Source: DASPJR01 sp035628505
Lineage (GTDB): Bacteria > Planctomycetota > SZUA-567 > H5-PLA8
Length of the DNA: 11,610 bases
Direction of reading: 5' to 3'
Assembly: GCA_035628505.1 (NCBI GenBank)
Contig: DASPJR010000206.1
Span: 1 to 11,610, forward strand
Of this stretch, positions 1 through 7,082 are shown piece after piece. The notes beneath the pieces are model-generated. The model had not been told where the DNA came from, did not search any database, and worked only from the letters and a program-made list of their open reading frames with translations. Both the position numbers and the translations under genes were made by a program. Numbering within the stretch: position 1 is the stretch's first letter; every line of letters starts with the position of its first letter.

Positions 1-2
1 AA

Positions 3-2624
3 ATAAAGTTCCAGATGCCGCCTGTCCCGGTGACCTGGGACGAGCAGGGCAGAGTCTATCCCTTTGTTCCGACGTATCCCCTGGGTCTGCATTTCTTCGT
101 GGATGCTCGCACCGCGGATGCGCCAAGCGGAAACGTCTTTATTGATGACGTGAGCATTGCAACGCATCTGCCGCCTCCAGCACGCGTCGGCATGTCACTT
201 GAACGTTTAAATGAATCCAATGTCACTCCGACTGGACGGCAGATCTTGACCGTCGCAAGTTACGAGACTCAAAATTCCCGCCGGGCTGCAGTGACGTGCG
301 GCATATTTGACTGGCGCGGCAGCAAGGTGAGCGGAGATGAAACATCGGTGGAGCTGAAGCCTGGTGAAAAACGTCAGATCGTCATCAGCGAAAAACTTCC
401 ACCTGGCGCATACAGCGTGCGAGCTCAGCTAACGCAGGACGGGCAGGTCCTTGCATCGCTCGAAGAGGATCTGCTTGTGGCTGATCTGCAGGCGCATCTC
501 GGCGCCGAATGGCTGACCGGACTCTCGGACGAATGGAAGCTGCGCAAGCCTTTGCGCGACACGTTTACATACATCGATGAAGACTGGGACTGGGTCGAGC
601 ATTACCCCGGAAATTTCCAGATGGACACCATTCGCGAGCGCTGCCGAAATGCGCGCACGCAGGGCGGGACTCCCTTCGTGCTCCTGGGCTACGGCGCGTA
701 TTGGTCGGCTGGTGTCGGCTTTGAGCAGATGAAAGCAGGAGCGTTCAGCCGCAGGCAGCGCGACATCGGACACGCCGTCGACATCTTCATGGTTCCCGCG
801 CGCATGGAAGATTGGGAGAACTATGTAAGCGAAGCCATGCGTGGAGCAGGTAAAGACGTTGGCGGCTGGATTCTCTGGGACAATCCGGACAGCGACGGTC
901 CGATGAAAGTTGATCCGCCGAGATTTGCTCAAATGATTCAGGCTGTTGATACCTGGCGGCGTGAATACTGCCCGCAGATTCCTCTCCTTATTGGCGGAAT
1001 GAACCGCGCAACGGCCATTCCGTACCTCAGCAAGTTGCGCGAGCAGGCGGTCGGAAGCGACACCGCGCTGGATCACATCAATGGAGTGCAGGTCAGGCTC
1101 GACGTCGGCCGGCTATCTCCCGAAGATGCCGAAATCAAAGCGTACGCGCGAGAACTTCGGGAGGCGCTGAAGACGAGCGGCCCTGAGAAGACAATCCTGC
1201 TCAGCGATCTGGACTGGGCCGTGGAGAAAGAATCCGCCGGCCTGAGCGCCTTCGACCAGGCTGCGTATCTGAGCCGCGCCGCGTTCCTGCTTGAAAGCGA
1301 CGGTATTCGGCCGCTCCTGTCGATTCGCAACGAGGACTCGGTGCGCCTTGGCCTTGGCCTGGTGCACAGGCGCCGCATCTCGGTTCCGCCAATGACCGAG
1401 AAAGTTCAGGCGCATGATCTTAAGCCGGCGTGGTGGGCAATGGTGCAGACGCGGCGCTGGCTCGACGACATGCGCTTCATCAGTGCAATTGAGGTTCAGG
1501 ATGCTATCCCCGGCCGGACGCAGTGCCTGCTTTTTCAGAATAAGAATGAAAAAGCGGTCGCCGTCATATGGCGCAACGACGATCCGGGCGGAATCAGTTT
1601 TGAGCACACCGGAATCACCGTCGAGTCAGCTCAGGATGTTCTCGCCACACCCGCGGCGCCTTCGCAAAGCTGGTACGCTATTGGAAAAATGCCGCTGATT
1701 TTTGTATTGAACGCGCCCGGAGAAAAGGCCCAATCCGAATTGGGAAGACTCTGCGTGCGGGATCTGGCCGCTCCAGCGTGGTCTCAGCGCGTTCTTGCCG
1801 CATTCAATCCACTGAAAGATTCACCCGTGTCGTATTCGCATACCGGCCAGGAGTTCAAGCAGGCGGCGCGCACAATATCGGGCGACGCGACAGAGGTCTC
1901 TGGTGTTCGATTCGCGGCGGAGGGCAGGGAATCGTTCAAAGTAAAGGTGGCGGACGGCTCAGGTCTGGTCTTGCGCAAGCGATACCTGCTCGATGAAACC
2001 GGACAGGAAGCCGAAGTTCTGGTGAACGGAAAATCGGAGGGAAGGTGGAATCTGCGCCGGAGCGAGCAGAAGCTCTCGGGCGGCGTACGCGAATCCATCT
2101 TCATTATTCCTGCAGACGTGCTGAAGGGAACTCCTGAGGCGGCCATTGAAGTGCGATACTCCGGGCCCGCGAACACGCTCGCGTGGTGGGTGCTGGAGTA
2201 TCGCGAAGGCGCTTTCCCACTTTCTGCAGTCGGCGCGATTCATGCGGACCAGAATTTCGGACACATGCGGGCCGCACGAAACATCACCGGCTCCCGCCTG
2301 AAGATCGGAACCACGGAGTTTGCCAACGGGCTGGGGGTATTCGCGCAAAGCCTGCTCGAGTTCCCCATTCATAAGCAATTCAGCCGCTTCACCGCAAAGG
2401 TTGGTATAGATGCCGTAACAGAAGGGCGCGGGAGCGTTGTCTTTGAGGTTTACGCCGACGGCAAAAAAGTCTGGGCATCGGGTGTGATGTCCGGACTCGA
2501 CCAGCCGAAGACCATCGATCTGAACGTAAAGAATGTCGACCGGCTGAGGCTGATTGCGACCGACGCGGGCGATGGAAACAAGTTCGATGCGGCCAACTGG
2601 TGTGAGCCGGAATTGCATCGGTAG
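3..2624 (+). CDS. Secreted glycoside-hydrolase-like protein with C-terminal NPCBM module (5' end outside window)
   Basis: The frame is open to the left edge, and the residues before the first ATG (position 15) run straight into a beta-sandwich ending in DDVSI (residues 44-48 counted from that ATG). That is typical of the end of a carbohydrate-binding domain, so I treat the gene as 5'-truncated. Next come a small beta domain (about 55-155), a probable TIM-barrel (about 180-480) and the helix KPAWWAMVQTRRWL that usually closes clan GH-A barrels. A beta-rich region follows (to about 590), then a second beta-sandwich (about 600-735). The last 130 residues match the NPCBM carbohydrate-binding family (GLGVFAQS, VGID, GRGSVVFEVYADG, ATDAGDGN). 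Where GH39-like enzymes carry the acid/base motif N-E-P after a tryptophan-rich strand, this protein reads WILWDNPDSDG (285-295), so catalysis is doubtful. NPCBM is clear; the barrel assignment is inference, and substrate is unknown. It probably shares a transcript with the next gene. Confidence 0.82.
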   Translation: MKFQMPPVPVTWDEQGRVYPFVPTYPLGLHFFVDARTADAPSGNVFIDDVSIATHLPPPARVGMSLERLNESNVTPTGRQILTVASYETQNSRRAAVTCGIFDWRGSKVSGDETSVELKPGEKRQIVISEKLPPGAYSVRAQLTQDGQVLASLEEDLLVADLQAHLGAEWLTGLSDEWKLRKPLRDTFTYIDEDWDWVEHYPGNFQMDTIRERCRNARTQGGTPFVLLGYGAYWSAGVGFEQMKAGAFSRRQRDIGHAVDIFMVPARMEDWENYVSEAMRGAGKDVGGWILWDNPDSDGPMKVDPPRFAQMIQAVDTWRREYCPQIPLLIGGMNRATAIPYLSKLREQAVGSDTALDHINGVQVRLDVGRLSPEDAEIKAYARELREALKTSGPEKTILLSDLDWAVEKESAGLSAFDQAAYLSRAAFLLESDGIRPLLSIRNEDSVRLGLGLVHRRRISVPPMTEKVQAHDLKPAWWAMVQTRRWLDDMRFISAIEVQDAIPGRTQCLLFQNKNEKAVAVIWRNDDPGGISFEHTGITVESAQDVLATPAAPSQSWYAIGKMPLIFVLNAPGEKAQSELGRLCVRDLAAPAWSQRVLAAFNPLKDSPVSYSHTGQEFKQAARTISGDATEVSGVRFAAEGRESFKVKVADGSGLVLRKRYLLDETGQEAEVLVNGKSEGRWNLRRSEQKLSGGVRESIFIIPADVLKGTPEAAIEVRYSGPANTLAWWVLEYREGAFPLSAVGAIHADQNFGHMRAARNITGSRLKIGTTEFANGLGVFAQSLLEFPIHKQFSRFTAKVGIDAVTEGRGSVVFEVYADGKKVWASGVMSGLDQPKTIDLNVKNVDRLRLIATDAGDGNKFDAANWCEPELHR

Positions 2625-2629
2625 AATCC

Positions 2630-2634
2630 GGAGG
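2630..2634 (+). promoter_or_regulatory. Shine-Dalgarno site for the CBM9-HEAT gene
   Basis: GGAGG lies five bases before the ATG at 2640, inside the 15-base gap after the upstream stop codon. It fixes the downstream start and supports translation from a shared mRNA. Confidence 0.8.
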
Positions 2635-2639
2635 GGTAA

Positions 2640-5360
2640 ATGGAACCAAGCGTGAGATTATGCGCCGCTGCGATTCTATGCGTCTGCTTGTGGGTGTGTG
2701 CTGAAGAAAAAAGTGAATCGCCTGTCCCTCAAGTCGAGGGTGGCGCGAGCATCGATGGCGCGCTCAATGAACCGTTCTGGGCGAAAGCTCAAACCGTTCG
2801 TGGAGACTACATCAATAGCAAGAAAGGCGTTCTCAGCGATGAGCCCCGGCTCACGATTAAGTACGCGTGGGACGAGCACTACCTATACATCGGCTATGAA
2901 ACGTTCGACAAAAATCTAATCGCGAAGCCGTCTGGAGTGAAGGAGGGTCCGGACAAAAATAAGCGCGAGGGCTGCGAGATCTGGAGTGCTGATCCAAAGG
3001 AGAAAGTCGATGTCGTCGAATTCTTCATTTCGTTCGGCGACGAACGCTTCTTCTGGGAAATCCACCACAACGCGGCCAATCAATTCAATGATGTCTGGTG
3101 CACGGTCGCTGATCCGGCATGGCCAATCGCCAAGTCGAGTCTTTTAGCATATGGAATTCTATTCAACAATAAAGAGTTCATCGCCGACGACGGCGACTTC
3201 ACAACTGCGTTCGCCGTTAAGATGAAGCCAAAAGCGGATGGGACGGCTTCAACGGTAAACTCATCCGACGACACGGATGCCGGCTACACGGCTGAACTGC
3301 GCCTTCCATGGGGCGGCATTGGAGCGCCAGCGGCCGCGCGACCTGACCCAAAGAAAAGAGAGACAAGCTGGAAAATGGAAGGGCAGAAGCTGCTCATCCT
3401 GGCCGTGGTTCAGGACGGCGATCTGAAGGAGCGCTATCACCATTCCTCTCCGCTGAGGAGCGGCGACTGGTTCCATAAAACCGCGGCTCTATGGCCGCGC
3501 TACATTCTTTCAAAGGCGGCTTCCGGGCCAGAAAAGAAACCAGCATTCTTCGACCTTGAAAATGCAACCGCTTCTGAACTCGCAGCCGAATTGATTCAGC
3601 GCATGGACCGGCAGGAGCACTACGCTGATCTCATTCAACCAACGGTCGACCGGGGCATGGCTGCCGCACTGGCCTGTGCTGAAGGGTTGAGTCTGGATAA
3701 ACAGGAGCGCATCGAGCCGCTCTACGGCATCATTGCCATGGCTGCGCGATGCCGCCGCGCTCATCCCGAATTACTTAAACTCTATGATCCGCTTGCGTAT
3801 GAGGTTTTCTATACAGAGGCCGGAGTTGAATCTCAGAAAAGATTTGCACTCGCGTTGAAATTAAAAGCCTGGACTCCGCGTGTTCTCGAAGCGCTGATCA
3901 ATGCCGCCCCTCGACCGACACTGGAATGGCTTAAAGAACAGGCGGGCGCACAACATCCCGAGATAGAAAAGGCCTGCCGCATGCTCAAGGAGTGGAGCAC
4001 GCACGTCTATTTCAAAAGAGAGAGCCAGTGCGTTGACGAGCTGCGTTCCATCATTTTGAAGCTTGCCGCATGCGAGCGATTCTCCGCTGATCCCGGCGTA
4101 TATGCCGTGCTGATTCGATGCGCGGGGGAGACTGGTGCGAGTGAAATGTCGCCACTTGCGTTGAAGGCGCTTTCTCATTCCGATGTTTCAGTTCGCGCTG
4201 AAGCATGCACGGCGTTGCAGCGCTTCGGCGGAGAGCGAATGCCCGCGGAATTGTTGAGTCTTGCCGGCCGCGAGCATGAGCCAAGGGTTCTGATTCGCCT
4301 GGCGGAGGCACTAGAAGCGTGGCACGACGATGAGTCGGCCGGAGAGGCGGCACTGAATATTTTCAAGCGTTGTAAAGATGCAGAGGTACGCCGCGCGCTT
4401 CTGTTTTCCTGTATGCATGCTGAATGGCCCGCTCGCACCGCGCTTCTTCTAGAGGCATTCAATGATGCGGAGTGCCGGAACAACGGCGTGCTCGGCGTGG
4501 CACTACAGGCCGTTGCAATGCACTCTGCAGATGAGCTCGAGAAGCAAACACTGAAACTCACGACCGAGTACCAAACGGCGCCCGCTCCATTGATTGAGGC
4601 ATTAGGCGCGGTGAATGACGAAGCGTCGGCGAACTATCTCGCCGCTGCGTTGAAAACATCTAAAAACATTTCTGTTCGATTGAAGATCTTTTTGTCGCTC
4701 GAGAAAAACGAAAGCGCCATAGCCAGGGCGGCACTGCTGAACGAGCTGAAGTCCACCACAGATCCCCTCCTGGCGCAGCAGTTGGTGGCAATTGCCGGAC
4801 GCATAAAGTTGCCGCATGCAGAGTCTGTGCTGCTGTCTCTCGCTGCTGATACGACTGCTCCGCTGCCGGTTCGCGTGCAATGCCTCTGGTCGCTTGGCGC
4901 CTTCCGGAGCGCAGACGTTCGTCAGAAACTCGAACGCCTGCACGCGCAGGCCGATGTGCTCTTCAGCTCCGGCGAAGGTTCTGATTCAGGCACCCTCGAA
5001 AAAGTGGAGCAGGCGCGCATGCTGCTGAAGATGGCGCTCCTCGAACAGGGGGACGCCGCCGCTGAAACCGAATTGGCCGCACTGTTTGATACGGCGACTC
5101 CCTCCACCCGAATCTCCATGCTGATGCTTCTTTCCAGCAGCAAGCGGGATCACGCCGTCATTCAGCGGGGCCTCCATTCGGCTGACTTCGCCGTCGTTCT
5201 GGCGGCTATTCATGCGGCAAGCGCTGCAAATCCGCAGAAGTATCACCGCGAGTTCCTGCGCTTGAAGGATGCTCCATTTTTGACGGCGCTCTTAAAAACA
5301 GGCCTTGATCTGAACGACATGCCAGAAGTTCTGGATGGCGCCATTGCGGCCGGAAAGTAA
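2640..5360 (+). CDS. Exported CBM9-like domain protein with C-terminal HEAT-like repeats
   Basis: A 906-residue protein starting from an ATG with a good ribosome binding site. Residues 1-21 form a signal peptide with a hydrophobic, cysteine-rich core (ILCVCLWVC) and a possible signal peptidase I site after V-C-A (19-21). Cys20 is not in a good lipobox. Residues about 33-290 match the CBM9-like/DOMON beta-sandwich: IDGALNEPFWAKA (38-50), WDEHYLYIGYETFD (77-90), VVEFFISFGDERFFWEIHHN (125-144), GYTAELRLPW (215-224). In this family the domain binds carbohydrate ends or, in other relatives, haem; the ligand here is unknown. Residues about 310-460 are helical without a recognised signature. Residues about 465-890 are repeated amphipathic helix pairs of HEAT/Armadillo type (for example MSPLALKALSHSDVSVRAEA, 503-522), which normally serve as protein-binding scaffolds. 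It follows a glycan-related gene at 15 bases and precedes another exported protein at 7 bases. No enzymatic motif seen. Confidence 0.85.
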   Translation: MEPSVRLCAAAILCVCLWVCAEEKSESPVPQVEGGASIDGALNEPFWAKAQTVRGDYINSKKGVLSDEPRLTIKYAWDEHYLYIGYETFDKNLIAKPSGVKEGPDKNKREGCEIWSADPKEKVDVVEFFISFGDERFFWEIHHNAANQFNDVWCTVADPAWPIAKSSLLAYGILFNNKEFIADDGDFTTAFAVKMKPKADGTASTVNSSDDTDAGYTAELRLPWGGIGAPAAARPDPKKRETSWKMEGQKLLILAVVQDGDLKERYHHSSPLRSGDWFHKTAALWPRYILSKAASGPEKKPAFFDLENATASELAAELIQRMDRQEHYADLIQPTVDRGMAAALACAEGLSLDKQERIEPLYGIIAMAARCRRAHPELLKLYDPLAYEVFYTEAGVESQKRFALALKLKAWTPRVLEALINAAPRPTLEWLKEQAGAQHPEIEKACRMLKEWSTHVYFKRESQCVDELRSIILKLAACERFSADPGVYAVLIRCAGETGASEMSPLALKALSHSDVSVRAEACTALQRFGGERMPAELLSLAGREHEPRVLIRLAEALEAWHDDESAGEAALNIFKRCKDAEVRRALLFSCMHAEWPARTALLLEAFNDAECRNNGVLGVALQAVAMHSADELEKQTLKLTTEYQTAPAPLIEALGAVNDEASANYLAAALKTSKNISVRLKIFLSLEKNESAIARAALLNELKSTTDPLLAQQLVAIAGRIKLPHAESVLLSLAADTTAPLPVRVQCLWSLGAFRSADVRQKLERLHAQADVLFSSGEGSDSGTLEKVEQARMLLKMALLEQGDAAAETELAALFDTATPSTRISMLMLLSSSKRDHAVIQRGLHSADFAVVLAAIHAASAANPQKYHREFLRLKDAPFLTALLKTGLDLNDMPEVLDGAIAAGK

Positions 5361-5367
5361 GCTTGCG

Positions 5368-5943
5368 ATGAAAACTTTCGTTATTTTTTTCGCTGCGCTT
5401 GCTCTACTTATTTATGTGCCTGCGAGGCCGCTCGCCCATGAATCGCCGATCGACCATGTCGATCGTGACATACGTATCTGGGTCGCCGGCGAATCCATCT
5501 ACGTCAGCTACCAGCTTCAACTCAGCGAGCGGGCTGCCATGATGCAGCTCCACAAGATGGATGTCGATGCCAGTGGCACGGTCTCTGACACGGAGCGCCG
5601 CACGTACTTTGCCGACTTTGCCGCGCAACTGGTCCGGCAGCTTCAACTGAAAGTAGGCACGCAGCCAGTGTCGCTCAAACCCGACTCGCCGGTAAAGCTG
5701 CTGCCACAGTTCAGGCAGAAATTTATTTTCTCCGGGCCCGTTGGCCGGCTGCCCAAAGGAAAGACGCCGGGACGCATCGACGACCTGTATTCCCGCAGTT
5801 ACCCCGGAAATTACCGCTTTGTCCCTGCACGCGCCGACCAGCGCCAGGATACGAAAGTGATTGTAACAGAGGCGCCAAAGCCCGTTGACGCCAGCGGGCA
5901 TGCAGGAACTCTCCAGATCAAATTCGAAATTGATGTGCCGTGA
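5368..5943 (+). CDS. Small exported protein with a canonical EF-hand calcium loop
   Basis: I choose the ATG at 5368 (191 residues), not the in-frame ATG at 5335 inside the previous gene. From 5368 the protein opens with a classic signal peptide (MKTFVIFFAALALLIYV), probably cleaved near residue 23, and it lies 7 bases after the preceding stop. GGAAAG at 5352-5357 is a weak, rather distant ribosome binding site. Residues 65-76 (DVDASGTVSDTE) are a textbook 12-position EF-hand loop with D1, D3, S5, G6 and E12. The pattern of a short beta strand, a Y-x-L-x-L segment, the EF loop and another beta region recalls the extracytoplasmic N-terminal domain found before HupE/UreJ-like or nickel/cobalt-exporter membrane domains. 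Here no transmembrane part follows, so it is a free-standing periplasmic or secreted protein. Function is unknown. It abuts the convergent [2Fe-2S] gene with no intergenic base. Confidence 0.8.
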   Translation: MKTFVIFFAALALLIYVPARPLAHESPIDHVDRDIRIWVAGESIYVSYQLQLSERAAMMQLHKMDVDASGTVSDTERRTYFADFAAQLVRQLQLKVGTQPVSLKPDSPVKLLPQFRQKFIFSGPVGRLPKGKTPGRIDDLYSRSYPGNYRFVPARADQRQDTKVIVTEAPKPVDASGHAGTLQIKFEIDVP

Positions 5944-6237
5944 CTATTCAGATGGCTTCGATGGCGGGCCTTCACCGGGAACTTTGCCATACTTTTCCAG
6001 CCAGTACTTTTCGCGCTCAGCCTTGCGTTGTTCGAGGGTCTGGATCTCGGAACCGTCGCCCTGGCCGTTCTGTTCCCAGATCTTAACGATGATCTTGCGG
6101 CACCAGCCGCAGCCAGTGCCCGCCCCGAGGCACTCGGACATCTGCGAGGCGACGCGCGGCTTGTGATGGCGCGCATAGTTGCGCAGCTTGCGGTAGGTGA
6201 CGTGAAAACAGAAACAGACCGTATCATCGAGTTCCAT
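5944..6237 (-). CDS. BFD-like [2Fe-2S]-binding domain protein
   Basis: A 97-residue protein with the cysteine pattern of the bacterioferritin-associated-ferredoxin-like (Fer2_BFD) domain: C8-x-C10 near the start and C43-x2-C46, separated by about 32 residues. These four should hold a [2Fe-2S] cluster; C36 is an extra cysteine. The segment CFCFHVTYRKLRNYARHHKP followed by SECLGAGTGCGWC resembles a short protein I associate with planctomycetes. The C-terminal third (EQRKAEREKYWLEKYGKVPG) is charged and probably helical, outside the cluster domain. No signal peptide is present, so the protein should be cytoplasmic. Family members serve in iron release or electron transfer; the partner here is unknown, with no bacterioferritin gene in the window. 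No clear ribosome binding site precedes the ATG, but the short spacing to C8 fits the family start. Its stop codon is adjacent to that of the opposing EF-hand gene. Confidence 0.88.
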   Translation of the reverse strand: MELDDTVCFCFHVTYRKLRNYARHHKPRVASQMSECLGAGTGCGWCRKIIVKIWEQNGQGDGSEIQTLEQRKAEREKYWLEKYGKVPGEGPPSKPSE

Positions 6238-6312
6238 AAGAGCAGTTTACCCGTTGACGCGTGTGCCAACACGAAGCATTTCAAAAAAGCTGCCGCATTA
6301 TTCGGCTTCCAC

Positions 6313-6340
6313 TTGACTGCGAGGCTCAGGAGTGTTTAAT
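6313..6340 (+). promoter_or_regulatory. Sigma70-type promoter of the tRNA-Val gene
   Basis: TTGACT (6313-6318) and TTTAAT (6335-6340) each match the housekeeping -35 and -10 consensus at five of six positions with a 16-base spacer. Transcription would start near 6347, about ten bases before the mature tRNA 5' end, as expected for a tRNA gene. This is a sequence match only. Confidence 0.55.
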
Positions 6341-6356
6341 GAATGCCTCCTTAGAT

Positions 6357-6433
6357 GGGCGATTAGCTCAGTTGGCTAGAGCATCAGCTCGACAAGCTGA
6401 GGGTCACTGGTTCGAGTCCAGTATCGCCCACCA
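6357..6433 (+). tRNA. tRNA-Val (anticodon GAC)
   Basis: A complete cloverleaf: acceptor stem GGGCGAT/ATCGCCC (6357-6363 with 6423-6429), D stem GCTC/GAGC, anticodon stem TCAGC/GCTGA (6384-6388 with 6396-6400), five-base variable loop GGGTC, T stem ACTGG/CCAGT with loop TTCGAGT, discriminator A6430 and encoded CCA at 6431-6433. The loop TCGACAA places anticodon GAC at 6391-6393, which decodes GUC/GUU valine. A73 and the anticodon agree with valine identity. The odd point is C at 6390, the position-33 base that is almost always T (U33). No other seven-base loop gives a paired five-base stem, so the reading is firm although C33 is unusual. Confidence 0.95.
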
Positions 6434-6441
6434 TCTTTTTT
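6434..6441 (+). terminator. T-rich run after the tRNA, possible terminator
   Basis: Six T residues at 6436-6441 directly follow the encoded CCA. There is no separate hairpin beyond the tRNA's own acceptor and T arms, so this may be a weak termination or processing site. Low certainty. Confidence 0.3.
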
Positions 6442-6499
6442 AGAACACTCCAAGACACTTTCTGGACGAAGCGGGAATCCCCATAGGGGAGAATGTCGC

Positions 6500-6919
6500 G
6501 TGTTGCCATTCTGTTGCTATCATCCTATTGATCTCCAGCGCGTGATTGAGGCTTTGGGCAATCTGCCAGAATCGATTAAACAGGCTACAGCCGCGCTCAT
6601 CGCCAAAATGAATCCTACTTGCAATGTCACACAGATGTTCCGTTACAACTCCGCGCCATGGGGGAAGTCAATTCATGCTGTTAGCGGCTACTGTAATGCG
6701 CTTTCTAAATACTGGACATTTATGAATTTTAATCTGTTTGAAGAAGTACCGATCACAACTGCGGCGTATATTTGGATATTTTCTGAAGGTCAGTTAAAAG
6801 ATATTAAAGCAGATTTAGAACTAAACGACATTTCTGTTGATGGTGGCGGTGGTGAACGATTGCCCTGCCGCGCTTTCGCAACAAACACTTTGCGCGTTCC
6901 GCCAGTTGCAGGAGTTTAG
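6500..6919 (+). CDS. Uncertain ORF downstream of tRNA-Val, possible recombinase-tail remnant
   Basis: An open frame of 139 codons from a GTG at 6500. The frame is open further back, through 6431, with no ATG and no convincing ribosome binding site. Residues about 9-37 (IDLQRVIEALGNLPESIKQA and on) resemble the short helical tail at the C-terminus of some planctomycete tyrosine recombinases, where a similar D-L-x-x-V-I-x-A-W-x-x-L-P-E-x-I pattern occurs; this is from memory, not a search. The remaining 100 residues (YCNALSKYWTFMNFNLFEEV and on) match nothing I recognise and end in a glycine-rich stretch. Base composition is clearly lower in G+C than its neighbours: positions 6721-6780 hold 20 G+C in 60. 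The position about 70 bases after a tRNA 3' end and the distinct composition suggest an integration scar or pseudogene. It could also be non-coding. Between its end and 7032 I see no gene. Confidence 0.35.
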   Translation: MLPFCCYHPIDLQRVIEALGNLPESIKQATAALIAKMNPTCNVTQMFRYNSAPWGKSIHAVSGYCNALSKYWTFMNFNLFEEVPITTAAYIWIFSEGQLKDIKADLELNDISVDGGGGERLPCRAFATNTLRVPPVAGV

Positions 6920-7032
6920 GAGGGGCACTGCACTTAAGTGAACAATCGGACTCAGAGGGTGTAGCTGTCTGGAGTGCCCAGTACATCCGTTGGACCGTTC
7001 AGCATTAAGCGACTGCATGTGCTGATTTCATC

Positions 7033-7073
7033 AAAAAAGAAGCGGGTATGGACAAGAATGTCCCTACCCGCTT
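7033..7073 (-). terminator. Intrinsic terminator of the giant Ig-repeat gene
   Basis: A 34-base hairpin (7040-7073) has a perfect 9-bp outer stem AAGCGGGTA/TACCCGCTT, one mismatched pair, then a 5-bp inner stem GGACA/TGTCC with a 4-base loop. On the minus strand it is followed by C and six T residues (A-tract 7033-7038 on the plus strand). It begins 9 bases after the stop codon of the minus-strand gene. No T-tract follows on the plus side, so it acts for the minus strand only. Confidence 0.9.
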
Positions 7074-7082
7074 ATCTCGCGA

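Noticed and set aside
1959..2618. Minus-strand ORF of 219 codons opposite the NPCBM region, and the one at 429-1076.
   Set aside because: Both are antisense to a gene with clear family motifs on the plus strand and show no recognisable domain.
2640..2705. Lipoprotein signal at Cys20 of the CBM9-HEAT protein.
   Set aside because: The residues before Cys20 (L-W-V) do not fit the usual lipobox with a small residue at -1; cleavage after V-C-A is more plausible.
6028..6339. Plus-strand ORF of 103 codons across the BFD-like gene.
   Set aside because: The minus frame carries the full [2Fe-2S] cysteine pattern; the plus frame shows no domain.
6478..6490. Perfect small inverted repeat TCCCC-ATA-GGGGA after the tRNA.
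   Set aside because: A 5-bp stem with a 3-base loop and no T-tract is too short to call a terminator or regulatory element.
6804..7018. Short minus-strand ORFs of 60 and 65 codons between the tRNA region and the terminator.
   Set aside because: No ribosome binding site, no domain, and overlapping frames of similar weak quality; likely random open frames.
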